DNA of 64,000 nt from Polytrichum commune (GCA_950295325.1 OX485805.1:17967501-18031500); one strand, 5' to 3'. Positions 47,200-59,876 are shown, numbered from the stretch's first letter. Program-made: numbers and translations. The notes: generated by a model not told the origin, from the letters alone.

Positions 47200-47956
47200 C
47201 AGTCCACCCTCTATAAATGTTACACCTATAAGTGTTAACCCTCTCTAAATGTTAACTTTCTTCTACTCCCCACATGTTGCACACTATAAATGTTAAACGT
47301 GTTAACTGTTAACAAAATGGTACTCCCTTCTTTGTAAATTTGACTCTATAAATGTTACCGAATGAAATACAACCATAATATGGATGATAAAAACTACACA
47401 TCCAAGAATGGAGGCACAAGAGTATGTGCAATACGAATTAGACTTTGATTTGAACAATCCATATGAGGTCACCGAAGAGGATGTATGGGATGTTTTAGGC
47501 TCTATTGGTGGGACTTCTAATGTCTCAAATGATGATTGTGAGGGAGAGGAGTGTGAGGTGGAACCCATTCCATCTTATAGTGACTTGCAATCTAGTTTTG
47601 GTACCATTAGAAGGTACATGGAATCACGTTCATGTGATGTGTCCAAGTATGTGGGTTTGTTGGTGCAAATTGAGAAATATTTGCAAGTTGTGCATGCAGA
47701 TGAATCTCACCAAAGAACCATTGATTCATACTTCACCCGTGATTTGTAAACTTGATATTGAATAAAGCTTTGATTGGGTTTACAATTTTATGAATGGTAT
47801 TCTCTCACAAGGACTCTTCACAATTGCTTATATTTATAAATGTTAAGATTTGTATATTGCTCCAAAAAATAATTTTATAATTGTTAATTGTTAACACCTC
47901 TATAAATGTTAACTTTGATCCACTCCCGAGGGTTAACATTTATAGAGGGTAGACTG
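47200..47956 (+). mobile_element. pogo/Lemi1-like transposon, deletion derivative
   Basis: The 757-bp element begins CAGTCCACCCTCTATAAATG and its inverted right end reads CAGTCTACCCTCTATAAATG. This resembles the plant pogo-type Lemi1/Emigrant ends (CAGT..ACCTCTATAA). The right flank is TA, the usual target; the left flank is TG, perhaps a mutated TA. Further inward copies of CTCTATAAATGTTAAC lie near both ends. It carries a C-terminal transposase-like frame and no catalytic domain. Confidence 0.8.
47384..47749 (+). pseudogene. C-terminal remnant of pogo-type transposase
   Basis: The 121-codon frame is strongly acidic in the middle (EEDVWDVLGS, then DDCEGEECEVE, residues about 30-63). A helical segment with RRYMESR follows, and the end is QRTIDSYFTRDL. 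Pogo/Tigger transposases commonly end with an acidic region, a short helical region and a motif like QTTIDSFF. The helix-turn-helix DNA-binding domains and the DDD core are absent. The frame is intact from ATG to TAA, so a small protein could still be made. A second ATG at codon 9 is an alternative start. Assignment depends on the surrounding terminal repeats plus the tail motif. Confidence 0.6.
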
Positions 47957-50900
47957 TACATCAATTCCATGGCTCACACGGGAATTTGTTGGCTGCATTG
48001 CCTTTACAGGTCAAAAGCAGGTTCCATGGACTAGACCTTGTTTGTTATTATCAAGTAAGTAAAAGTAAAGGAGGGTGACTCTCATACTATGTCCTTATCC
48101 ATTTGCCCCACACTTTGGTGGTACTTTTGGAGTATTAAAATGTTCGTCCTGGCTATGTTTTTCCTTGTGATGAAAACGAACAAAGGACCCAAAAGCATCT
48201 CAGCTCAGACTTCGTGGCATCTACGTAATTTCACCCGTCTTGGATAAAGGAAGGGGCTCTAGTAAAAACAAGCGGGCGATGTTTTGTAGCACCTACCGAG
48301 GGGGTTTCATTCCTTAAGACCTACCACTAGGGGTGCCAAAAAAGAAACAAAGAAGAAGAAGAAGAAGAAAGAGTTTATTGTTGATTTATACTTGTTTTAT
48401 TTTAGTAGACTAATTCAGGGCTTTTGACCTTGACTCGTGTGTTGATTTGGCTGAAGATAGAACCCCCTAGGTTTACATAGGACTTGTCAGTTTCATTCTC
48501 CATGGTGGTAGGTGTTGTGAACATGAACCCCTACCAATGAGAGGGTGAAAACGCTGATTACTATGTAGAGCCTATGGATTTTCATTTTTCAATCAAAAAA
48601 ACATATAATCAAGGTTAGAGACCCTAAACATGGTTTGTGAGGTTACACCATGCCGAATTAACAACAAACTTATAAAAATGTTACCGTACCCTGTCTTGGT
48701 AGGTATTGGGAAACATGATCATGAACAATAGAGCCTTCGTGGAGTCTACGTACGTCATCAACACGTCTACTAAGATGGTCAAAAATCCCTAAAATATTAA
48801 AGTTGTCCTTAAACAGATGTGAGGAACCATCCATTCTTTGGAGGTGCCCCTTGAGTTGGTGTATGTGTTCGCCGAAATTTTGTTGGATGCAACAAACACT
48901 CCGGATACATAGAGGCAAGGTCCACTAACCCCTTGCATCTCCAAAGAAGTTGCTATGCTCTATTTACATGTTCCCAAGAGGAAATGGCCAAACTTGGGAC
49001 TAGACTTCGGTGAGGTTGAGAAGAGGAGGAAAAAGAATTGTTGAACATGTGTTTATATATAGGTCCAAATGCAGTAGAGGCAAGCCATCCAAACATAAGA
49101 CTTTCATTTGAAACTTATAGTTTTTCTTGAGGTTGCTCTCTGTATGACCTTTCAAGAAATCTTTTATTCTATAGCTCGAACATAAAAAATGTGGCAATTT
49201 GATATGGGATGACACAAAAGAGTCCAAAGTACAACATTTATTTAATTTGATGTGGCATTAGAATCAATGTGCCATGTATTTACCATGGGCCACATTGATA
49301 TGCAAGCCCTTACAAATTAATGTGATATCCAATGGGGATCTAGTGACAAATTAATGAAGTCCATTGTGTTAATGCCAATCATCATATTGTCCATCCCACA
49401 TTGCCAACACATGGAGGTTTCTCACACTAGGAGTTATTTCTTCAGTGAGGCTTGCCGATATGTGGGGGGAAAACGCATGCCACTTCATTTTCCATATCTT
49501 GAACCTAAACCCTGGTGTAAACTCCTCGGGTCCATAATTTTGCTCCCACCTAATAAGAGCATTCAATTTCAAAAACATGGCACCCAATCATGCAATTGGA
49601 GAAGCCATTAAATTTATTAAAAAAAATACTAAACGCATCCCAAGAAGCAATAACTTATATATAGTTAGTTAGTTAGTTAGTTAAAATCAATAATTGTATT
49701 TATTCAATACTTTGAACATAATCTACTTGTTGTTCTATGGTTTGCAACTCTAGTGTAAAACAATGTTGGATTGATAAACACACGTAATTCAAGCAATCTT
49801 AATGAGGATCTTACACTTTTTTTTGATATCAGTAGGATATGGTATTTTTTTCCATATTTTTGTTACATTGATACCGGCTGGGTCTTTATATCATACAAGA
49901 ACTCTCATACCTAGAATATAGACTCGAGTATACAACACTCATTCTCTCACCTTGACATACCCCCCTCCTCCCCTCCCAAATATCAATATTTGACTCGTAT
50001 TGCAATTTTGATACACGCGGGAAGGTTCTTTGATACCATTATGAATGCCGAGCATTGATACCATGCATCATTCCTATATACCGGCCCAACATCGGTGCAA
50101 CCTACCCTCGCCTTGAACGAGGAGGTCTACGACGGAGGGAAGAGGGGGGGGGGGGTACTTCACTCACTTCCATGGAGGGAAACCACCTACTAGAGAGCTA
50201 GGGGCGGCGATTGAGGGAGGTGTGGGATCCGATACTCGGAATGATGAGGAAGCCGGAGATTTGATACACGAATTAGTTGTGCAACCCCTCCCTCAATTCG
50301 TGAAGATTGAGAAATTATAGGTAGGTATCATATGATATGTATGTGGGTTGTACGGCCTTTTAAGAGTAGGAAGTACTTTCGCCCTACGCTAACCTAGCCA
50401 CTACTTACACAAAGTGGAGCTCAACCGCACAAAGCGACAACTTAGTTCTTGACACGTCATGATTGGACCCCCCAAACAAACCCCTCAAATCTTCATAGTT
50501 TAGGTATAATAGTTGAATGCTAGGAGATTATTATATCATACTATTCGGTACCACTAATGAGTTAACGTCATCCATATTACGACCCACGAAGTCGAGTCAT
50601 CGAGTCAAGTCAATCAATCAATCTCATGATTTGTAGTCGAAGTTTTCGACACCCGCTTTATATCCGACGAGACACCTTGGGTGTTTTTTTTCCCCCACCT
50701 TATTAAGTTACGTCGTCTAGCATTATGGAAGAATGATACATGTAGCATTCAAGTGTGTCTCCAATCAATAACGGGGGTACATATACGTATGTAGTGAGGG
50801 GGTGGGCTGTTGACAGCCGAGTTTTGCTGTCAGTTATTATGGGCGTGTGGTCAAAAGTATGATAAGAATGATAGCCTCACGACCAATATTTGGTGATTGG

Positions 50901-52325
50901 CTATGGGTCGAAGGAAGAAAGGAAAGGAAAGGAAAGGAAAGGAAGAAAGAAAAATCGTTGTTCTATGTTCACTAGGCTTATTAGTGTGCCGTTAAGACTA
51001 ATTTTGAAAGATTTCGTAAACACTCTCTCTTGATATATTTGTGAAATTGCAATTACTGCATGTAATAAGTGAACGTGTTGTGATTGTTGAGTACACTGAT
51101 TATGCCAGTTAGTGCGTGTTACTATTCGGAGTTCCATAGTGCGATAACTATTTAGTGAGAATGTGATATTTTACCAAGCAAAGTCACTTGTGTTCTATAA
51201 TGTCCAAGCAACCTGTTAAACTTTTGTTGTGGAGAATTGAACTCGTGAGTAAGATGTTATTGCATTGTGTAGTTTCGAATAGTATCACACACTAATTGGT
51301 TTAATCTGTGTAGCAATCGCACGAGAAGCATACTCACATATCTCCACGTGTCAAAGTTGATTTTATCTCAATGTCTTGGAACCACGGGTCAGCACAATAT
51401 TTGATCACATTATTCAAAAGGTCACACACATGAGCTTATTTTGCATGGCACCAACGTGAAGAAAGGGGGGGGGGGGGAGGGAGGGGGAGGGTGCATGGTT
51501 GGGTGGCTCACATTTGCAGTCACGTTCTCAAAACTGCATACACATTGTTTTTGACGGTCCATAATATGGCCAATATATATTGCAATAAGAAAAGCGACAT
51601 GATTAAAGGGAATAAAATTTACATATTTTTGATGTAATTTTTTAAATTTAACATTCATGAAGAGAAACACTAAGGACTTTTGAACATTTTACATTGTGAC
51701 AATTGGACAAACAACTTTTTCATCAAGTGTTTTTTCATGAATCGATGCGATTCCAATCTTATGGATGGGACTTTGCTATTGGAAGATTTTACAATAAAAA
51801 ATATACAAATGTATGGTAAATCTTTAAGGCTAGCACAATTATGAAGGAAACAACTTTTTGGGTCTCAAAATTGGTGTGAATATTCAAAAAAATCTTCTTG
51901 AGGGCTATATTTGATATGTTTGAAAATTTATTTTATTCTTAAGGATGTACATGTGGGGGCTCCAGATGGGTTTAGACTCCACTAGACTTCTTAGGGTGTA
52001 TTTATCCTTGTCGTGAATCAAGACCATGTACATAGAGGATGACGTCATATAGTGTAATTAGGGGTTGGAGAAATTAATGGTAAACCCTTAGGTTTTTACA
52101 CAGTGGCCCAATCTTTTTGCTCTAGCTCCCACACAAAAGACTTTTGGCAAGAGGGTGTCTCATAATGTTTGTAGAATCGGGGTGGGGATCTACACAATTT
52201 TTTGGAAATATGGTAGGCCGGAAACTAATGTTTGGCCTTCACTCCTTGTGCTCTTGGTTTTTGGTCTTCAAGGATTTCATGTAGTCATGGTAGACGTTCA
52301 TCGAATCTAGGGTTTATGGTTTAGT
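47957..52325. other. Gene-poor region with simple repeats
   Basis: No recognisable gene in about 4.4 kb. It contains a (GAA)n run (about 48,350-48,369), (TTAG)n near 49,666-49,682, a 12-G tract (50,144-50,155), an (AAAGG)n run (about 50,918-50,941) and a 13-G tract (51,465-51,477). Open frames below 85 codons have no domains. Confidence 0.45.
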
Positions 52326-52798
52326 ATGGGCAATGCCATGAACCACCCTCAAAGTTTAGGGTTAAAGCGAGCAGGCCCTCTAGAGAGGGAAAGAGATCAT
52401 ATACGTGTTGTTGCAACAGAGAGGCAAAGACAAAGTAGGGCGCGGCGAAAGAATATAGTAGTTGATGAACAACTCTATAGTGTGCGTGGTTTGGCAACAC
52501 CCAAGTGTGAAATTAGGATGGTTAGACAAACCATGTTGAATGCCATATCTGATACTCTATCAAGGTTTGATGTTGGTGTCGATAGACATGAGGTGTTGCG
52601 TAGGGTTAGGTCTGATCCTACAATAATTAACAACATTATGTAACACATTAGGTTTAGCAAGGATGCAGTTGTAAAAGGATGACATTCTAAGTGGTACAAG
52701 GCAATGTTTGTCAAAGGTTAAACAACCAAGAATAGGTGCATAGCTTGCAATCAAGAATGCATTGTTGATTATTCTAATGAGCTCTACCAAAACACAAT

Positions 52799-54630
52799 GC
52801 AAGACGTTAAATGCGCCATTCGAACTCGACGGCGTCCTACGTGGTGCTAGCATGGCCCCACCCACCCATGGACCTGCCCCCACGCCCTTGTTGTGTGCGA
52901 ATGGCTAGGGCAGGTTGGGCCCTCTCGACCTGGCCCGACCTCTGTCCCCCAATGCCAACGGAGCTCGTCCACGACATCCCAACTCCAACAACCTGCGCCT
53001 TCGTTGGCAGAGTTCGTCGTTCTCCTCTTATTTGCGTTCTATAGTTTGTTTTGTCCTGCAAAACCATTTCAAAATATCCTCGGTTTCCAGGTCATCATTA
53101 TTGAAGACGTGTATAACGTCGTGCTTTCATTGTGTGCTATAAGGCTATCTCAAATTGTCCTCGGTTTGCGGGTCTTCAAAACTGAAGACAATTTATGAGT
53201 TCAAGGTAGCAGTTTTAGGGTTTTGTAGTCTCATTTCTGCACATGTGCTTTCCACTATTCCTTGCACGACCAAAGTGCTCTTCAACTTTAGGAGATTGGA
53301 ATGGAATAATAGGACAAGATTACAAGAAGTCACTTAGAGCGTATGGCAATAATATGTCAAATCCAACGTGTGGTTGTAGTGTGTCATATCAATCGTGTGG
53401 TTGTAGGACGGGGTTTACAACAACTACCAATCTTCATGTGATCAAGGCTTGCTTGCCATTTGCTTGAGGTACTACATCTTCCTTGCCTTTCACACCGTTT
53501 AGAATTTTATGGTTTAGAATACGTTCTTGTTTCACAACGACTTTAGGTTTATGAGTCATTCTGCTGTGTAGTTCCTCTCAATTTTAAGTTGTGCCTAATT
53601 TTGCAAGCAAAATGGTGCTACATGACGCTATTGAAACGCCTCCCTTTCAAGACGACAAGCCCAACCCCGATAGACCCTACGATCAATGAAGGGAGGCGGA
53701 ACTCCTGCAAGCAATGAAGGACACAGTGCAAAACCTTGAACCTGGTTTAATTAGGTATGGTAATCTTGATTGGCTACCTCATAGAACCACATGGAAGGGA
53801 TCCTACATCGATTCCCAAATTGCAACGATTCTTTGGGACAGATTGGAAGACTTTGGCAAGGAGAATAACAATACCCTAAGTTCCCTTGCAAGTTCAACAT
53901 ACAAGTGCAACGGAGAAATGATCATGGAACGCTAGCATTCCCATGGGCTTGTTCACCTAGTCAAGTTATATTGTAAGTGTGAATGCCCATTGTCCTCTTG
54001 CGGGTGTTTCACTTTATCCTCATAACTAAATTCCCTGATCCACAGTCCTTGACTATCTACAATATATGACTACACAAACTAAGACGCGCATTTCAAACCC
54101 TAAACATGCGTGCATCAACCGTGAGAGACAGTCGCAACAAAAACACTTCCTAAACCGCAAACCGCAGCATAAACATTCCCCCAAAAAAACTTGCCGCAAT
54201 AGAAACACTAAACACTAAACACGCAACACAACAAAAACACAAAACGGGAGGCGGAAGATGCGTGTAAGACTAAAACGACAACAACCTAACTCATCTTTCC
54301 AACCATACAAATATCCAGATCGATGATTGCTTTGAGTAATGAAGGACATGACCACTAATGACGTCCCACCTGGTGCGGTGTAACATGTCTCATTGAAATT
54401 ATGGCGCGGTGCAGCACATCCAATCGGAGTTATGAGACGACGACGGCGACTCTTCATCGACGGAGGCACAACCTGTTGGAGTGGCGACGTTGTGGGCGAG
54501 CTCCATCGGCGTCGGAGGACGGAGGTCAGACTGGGTCGGGGTCACAAAGCCACATGTCTATGGACGGGCGGGGCCATGGCAACGCCACATAGGATGCCGT
54601 CGAGTTCGAATGGCGCATTTAACGTCTTGC
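52799..54630 (+). mobile_element. Mutator-like element with long terminal inverted repeats
   Basis: The 1,832-bp element has inverted ends of about 210-230 bp (52,799-53,025 and 54,420-54,630). The outermost 35 bases are identical and start GCAAGACGTTAAATGCGCC. Flanking 9-base repeats are AAACACAAT (52,790-52,798) and AAATACAAT (54,631-54,639), one mismatch. Long TIRs with a 9-bp target duplication define MULEs. It sits inside the decayed HGKG gene. No MURA-type transposase is recognisable inside, so it is non-autonomous. The TIRs are GC-rich against AT-rich surroundings. Confidence 0.85.
53612..53935 (+). pseudogene. Unidentified frame inside the MULE, one in-frame stop
   Basis: Reading from ATG at 53,612 gives about 107 codons interrupted only by TGA at 53,687-53,689. 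The second part (from ATG 53,714, 73 codons) includes LIRYGNLDWLPHRTTWKGSY and ILWDRLEDFG. I recognise no family. It could be a captured host gene fragment (Pack-MULE style) or a remnant of the element's own gene. Another short frame just upstream (about 53,330-53,466) is cysteine-rich (CGCSVSYQSCGC). Confidence 0.35.
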
Positions 54631-56084
54631 AAATACAATCATGCGGGCACAAGCCTTGTTTGTTGAAATGCCACCCTAGAGATATTTATTCTACTAGGGA
54701 GAGGAGACAAAAATAGTTGGTGAATTCCATTGCTTTCAAGTGGATGTTGTCTTTACAAAGGAAGAGATGTGACTCCCTATCAGAGGCCACCAAGGCAATT
54801 GTCATTTCTTGGCGGGTTGCTCAACACAATATCTATTTGAAAGTCAGGTAAGTCACAAAAATGTGACTTCTAGCACTGCATTATGCCTTATCATAGGGTC
54901 TAGGATTGAAGCACATCAGTTCATGTTGTTCATGTGACTGATCAGGTAATACTTTAAGCCCTATTGGTGCTTCTAGTCATGAACTAGGTGATATCCACTC
55001 ACCGTTTGAGGGATTAGGGCTAACTTGCAAACACTATGTGGATGTTATTGACTTACTGCACAATCTGATGACATGCAATTTCTACATGTCATCAGATCCG
55101 GTTCACGACAAGTCTTTTGTTTCAGCATTGTTTGACACTACAGCGGAAAGAACTTGAGGCAAGTGGTGCAGTTCCAAAGAAGCATGTAATTTGGTCTGGT
55201 AGGTGCTCTAGCCAGTTTAAGGGTAAGGAGCCCTGGTATTTCATGAGTCGTTATCCTACAATTGGGGGTTGTGCATGTTCTTGGAACTTCTTTGGTTCAA
55301 GGCATGGCAAGGGCCCACACGACGGGGCTGGTGCCGCGGTGAAGCGATACATTCGACAAGCCCAACCTGATCCACATGGACAAGAGATGAATTGTGTTAA
55401 GCATGTAGTGAAGATGTCGGAAGATTAGCTATCGACGTGTAGCTTAGAGACTTCTTACACTGGTGAAACCAATCAAGTCCTGCTAAAATTTTGGGTATGC
55501 ACAAAAGGGAGCAGTTGATAGGGAGAATGTACATGTGTGAAAGCCTGTGGAGAGGACCAGAGAGTTCCATTCGGCTTCTTCAGTGGGTATCATGTATGCC
55601 AATCGTCTCTTCATGAAACAATTAAGATGTTTTTGTGTTTTCTGCCGTGATGGGTAATACAACTTGTGTGAAAATTTACAATGGACATTGGACTGGAATG
55701 TCGAGGTATTGATCCCTGCCAAGACTAACTTTGTTCGAGATAGAGTGGTCTCAGCCTTTGATGGGAGCCCTTGGGGATCATTTTGGGTTGGATTTTGACT
55801 TCCTCAGTCAATCTTTGGAGCTTGGTGATAACTTTGTTGTGAATGCAGTGGAAGATAACGATGAAGGTGTAGATTTATACATCCCCATGTGCACAAAAAC
55901 ACCTTTCACGTGCATAAAGTGTTTCATGTACAGGTGGGGAGAGCAATTTAACCTTGGCAATCTAGTTGTAGCTGGGGCACCAACTACCATAATGTTCGTC
56001 ACATCTTCTAACGTCGAGCTCTTTGGTAATATGAGTCCTGCTGCTCAAATCCATTTCCAGAATGGGCTGGACGATGTAATATGA

Positions 56085-57989
56085 TGCCGTAGTGAGCAAG
56101 TGTCAATGTTTGGCACTCATGATTAAGAGCGCGTCTATGTATAAATTGAATTTACATCGACAGCATATGATCAGCAAGCTCACAAATGTAGTGCATGTTC
56201 TTCTGGACTCTAATGGAAGCAGCTTAAAACTATTAACCCACTGTTAGGCATCTAAGACTCTTACATCCATGGCTCAACTATTCTAATTTCTCGATCGTGT
56301 AATGAAATTTCCCTTCGCATTTTGGCGCACACTGCACTCGTGGAGCAGGACTTTTAAACAATCAGGCTAATTTCAGATTTCGGATTTCACTAATCCTTAC
56401 ACAACTGGTGGACGTCGACAACAACTCTCAAGTCGCAAATTGCATCTTGTAACATCCGAATCTGCAAGAAATCCCAAACCCCCATCCCCTGAATAATGAC
56501 ATTCAAGCACTTACAGGACTCTGTAGACATTTGATCACTTCAATGTCACTTCAGTGGACTACAATAGAGGAAGGTGACTATGTGCAGTTTCATACCCAAG
56601 GGTAAAGCCAGGATTTTGACCTAGGAGGGCTGACCTCAAAATATGGAAATATCCAGTGTATATTTTATTTTCAAATTTCAATAGGTGGTCGAATTTTATT
56701 ATTTATTGAGAGATTTGGACTCGTTGAGCTCAAGTCCCCATTAATTTTAAAATAAAATAAAATGATAATGTCGTTAATATCCAAAGCTTTGGCAACATGG
56801 GCAAAGGAGGGGGGGGGGGGATTTTCTTCAATGTCAGGGGACTTAAGCCCCCCCCCCCCCCCCCCCCTTCGCTTCACCCTTGTTCATCCCCAAACCATGC
56901 ACTTTGCAATATTCTTACAACACATGATGGCATCTTAAGAGGATTAAGAAGTGGCTCAAGAGCTGTAACTAACCTTCTCATGGACTATATTGAAGCTAAC
57001 AACATTTCCAAAACAATTGCATACAATGCAAGGATTATCATAATCATACCTAAAAATTGGAAGTAACAAGAACACTTACGCGACTTCACTCTTGCCATTT
57101 TTGAGCCACTCAACCATGTATGTACCCTAGGAAATTGTGCCTTTTACGTTGATCGTGGTTTCGCAATTTGAGAAGCAAGCTATGGTACCTTCCTTGCAAA
57201 GGTGGGCTCTTATTGGTGAGATCTCCCCCCCCCCCCCCCCCCCCTTCTCACCCATGTAGTGATAACCATGATGGGGGTTAACACTCAATGGATATTTTGG
57301 AAAATTGTTGTGGCAATAGGTAAATTCTTGAATTTTCAAGGTGGTATTTGAATGGTGGGAACAAGGGGGGTGGGCTAATATCCGGGGTTGCATAAACCTT
57401 ATACTTTGAAACACAATAAATCAATTATGCATCTTTGTGAACTCCCAAGTAATATTTCTTCAAAAGTGTGGTGTTTTAGAATCCTCTTTGTAAGGTTGTG
57501 GGTTGCAATTTGATAATACACATAGATTCATGATGTGCCAAGAGGGGACATAGAAGATTGACCATAAGTTATATGGGCAACATGAAAAGAAATTGGTAGT
57601 TTAACAAGAAAATGTCCTTAGGACTTGCATATCAAATTGCGAGTATAATATATATGTGGTATCATAACATTACTAAGAGACTATTATTTCCTTCCCTTTT
57701 TAATCTTATTACAACCTCCAAACATTATAGCATAATAGTGCTCGACTAGTAGTCATCATTGGATTATCCTTCCTTGAACTCCAAAGATTCTCTACATGGT
57801 TGCTTCACTTCAAGATATAATTTGACATCTCAACATGTTAGGAGTATTCATCAAGCTACCGTAGGATGATAGAAAGGATAGGAAAAAAATGCCCAACACT
57901 TTTTCTTTTTTGAAAAAAAAAGGCTTAGGTGGTCCATAATAACAATTATGAAAATTTATGAAAATATGAATATGTATAATTATAGATAT
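56085..57989. other. Gene-poor region with long poly-G and poly-C tracts
   Basis: Contains 12 G (56,809-56,820), 20 C (56,848-56,867) and 20 C (57,225-57,244). The G and first C tracts lie 28 bp apart and could pair as a hairpin. Open frames crossing them give polyglycine or polyproline and are not credible genes. Confidence 0.5.
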
Positions 57990-58742
57990 GGGGCCATTCA
58001 CGGTTGGGGTACTACTTTTGGGTGTCTAACGGTTTAAGGACTTTTTTTGATAACTTCACATACTTGGTATAATTGGATTTGTATTGTGGAGCATATTTTG
58101 GATCATACCTACATTTCATCCTTCATATTGAGTACAACGACAAAGTTAATTTAGAAGGAATAGGGTCATCTATGATATCCATTTGATTCCTTAAAGGACA
58201 TTCAGGAGTGTTGTCTTACTTCCTGACCTTAGGATCAAGGAACGAAAAGGACAACAAGAATTAATTGAAATGATCCCAATTTTTTTCCTCACAATTATCG
58301 TTCAAGTGTGTACCAATAGAACCAAATATGTATTGAATAGCAATTGCCCAACTTTACATGTGGCACCAAACATGTCCAAATATACATATACTCACGGCCA
58401 CACGTAAAAGGAACGTCTAGTATTAGAATTGGACAAAAAAATTTATATGAATGGACACATGACACTTTTACCAAGGTACCAAGATACATAACAGGAAATA
58501 ATTGACCACCAATGCACACCTAAATAGCAAAAAAATGCCACTGATGTGGCCTAGGGTTTAGGGTTTAGGGTGATTATTAAATAATAATAAAAATCTTTCT
58601 TGACAAAGCTTATGAACTATCTACTTATTTATGTAAAATTTATTGATCAAATAATAATAAATCATGATAAAAACCAAGATCAATGCGACAAAGTCCTTAA
58701 GTCCTTTGTCCCAAAAGTAGTACCCCAACCGTGAATGCCCCC
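57990..58742. mobile_element. TIR element, superfamily unassigned
   Basis: The two ends share an inverted repeat of about 37 bp with one or two mismatches, including CACGGTTGGGGTACTACTTT (left) and its complement at 58,706-58,742. Beyond it, GGACTTTTTTTGA and its counterpart near 58,690 extend the symmetry. No unambiguous target duplication (ATAT on both sides is possible). No transposase frame is visible. An interstitial telomere-like run lies inside. Confidence 0.75.
58551..58571 (+). repeat. Interstitial TTTAGGG telomere-type repeat
   Basis: Nearly three units of the plant telomere sequence TTTAGGG within the 57,990 element. Supports a plant origin; too short to indicate a chromosome end. 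Confidence 0.8.
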
Positions 58743-59876
58743 ATATATAAAATAATCCTTAGGCATATGACATATCCTACATACAAATGCATCTATTGTA
58801 ACTTATTCTTCATTCATCCATCATGGCTGAGTATGCAAAGTCTACCTTTCAGGTTTGAGGTAAGCCTTCGTAATGTGTTAATTAGGGCTTTGGACATGTG
58901 ACAATAGTGTTGTCAATGCATGTGAGTTATTGACTTTGGCCTCATTCCATAACATACCAAATTTCCTAGTAATTTAGACATTATGATTATTACGTTTCCT
59001 TCCATTTAGGCCATCCGACTCATTAATTTCCAAAGAATAAGGCTTGAGTTTTTTTTCATTATATCGTGCCCATCCTGCTATCATCCCACATTATTCCATA
59101 GAACTCGTGAGAATATTCCTTTCCATGGGGAACAAACAAACCATGTCATAATGCTTTATACAAACATGGCGTTATATGCATTGTCTATGAGTTATGAAAT
59201 AGAGATTTGTGTTAAACCAATATGGGAAGACCATAAGGTAAAAATTGGATCATTTGAATGTCCTGTATGGAATCTAATGTGTATATTTTGTTACCTCTTA
59301 ACATTTATTTGTTTAGGAGTGTTAAAGATGTGGCCTTAGTAACTTAGTTGGTCATTAAATAACTTACAAGTCCAAAGGTATTAAAATGACATTACAAGTC
59401 TTTTACTAATTGACTATCTTTATGACAAAGTTATATACAAGGTGGTCATGAATTGGATAAGGGACAAAAACACGTTAAAACAACTAGTTACAATTATTTG
59501 TTAGGGTGTCAAATTAACCAGTTCAATCACTTAGTAGGTAGTTGTTTTGAAGTAGTCATAGAGCCTTTAGGCTCTCTTAGTTCACTTGTGCAAAGGCAAC
59601 TTAGAGAGCATGTGTGTGCTTGTGAGTTGTAGGTTTGGACATGTAGCATCTTGGAAATATGTGGTCATACGAATGGATGGCAGTCCTTGAGAAACAAGCA
59701 ATAAGGTGTTGAGCAAGGCATTTGAATAGTAGACTCATTGTTGATATTATCTTATTGTTGATCTTCTTGTAAGCTAACATATTCCTTAGAGTTGACAAAG
59801 CTAAGGTGTTAAATGCGTTATTGGAAGTGCTCGTTGGACAACTTGTGATGTATTTACCTATAGATGGATTAGGAGG
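58743..59876. other. No recognisable gene
   Basis: Only short frames and no clear repeats. Confidence 0.4.

Larger units (their letters stand above)
52326..56084 (+). pseudogene. Decayed multi-exon gene of a repetitive HGKG-motif family
   Basis: Several coding remnants lie in order on the plus strand. The first (52,326-52,643, 105 codons) is basic and unrecognised, and the same frame continues with stops to 52,798. It then resumes after the inserted MULE at about 54,640 in a matching frame. The segment 55,117-55,428 has the clearest family signature: VIWSGRCSSQFKGKEPWYF, then CSWNFFGSRHGKGPHDGAG. A further remnant has CFCVFCRDG (about 55,630), and 55,731-56,084 has LGDNFVVNAVEDNDEGVDLY. TTTCAG before 55,122 and GTAAGT at 54,850 look like splice sites. 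I recall similar proteins repeated in plant genomes, usually with WSDGC where this has WSGRC. Function unknown to me; possibly transposase-like. Confidence 0.55.

Noticed and set aside
56671-57066. Frames encoding polyglycine/polyproline
   Set aside because: Produced by 12-20 base homopolymers; no domain outside them.
58551-58571. Telomere-like repeat as evidence for a chromosome end
   Set aside because: Fewer than three units and inside a TIR element with ordinary sequence on both sides.
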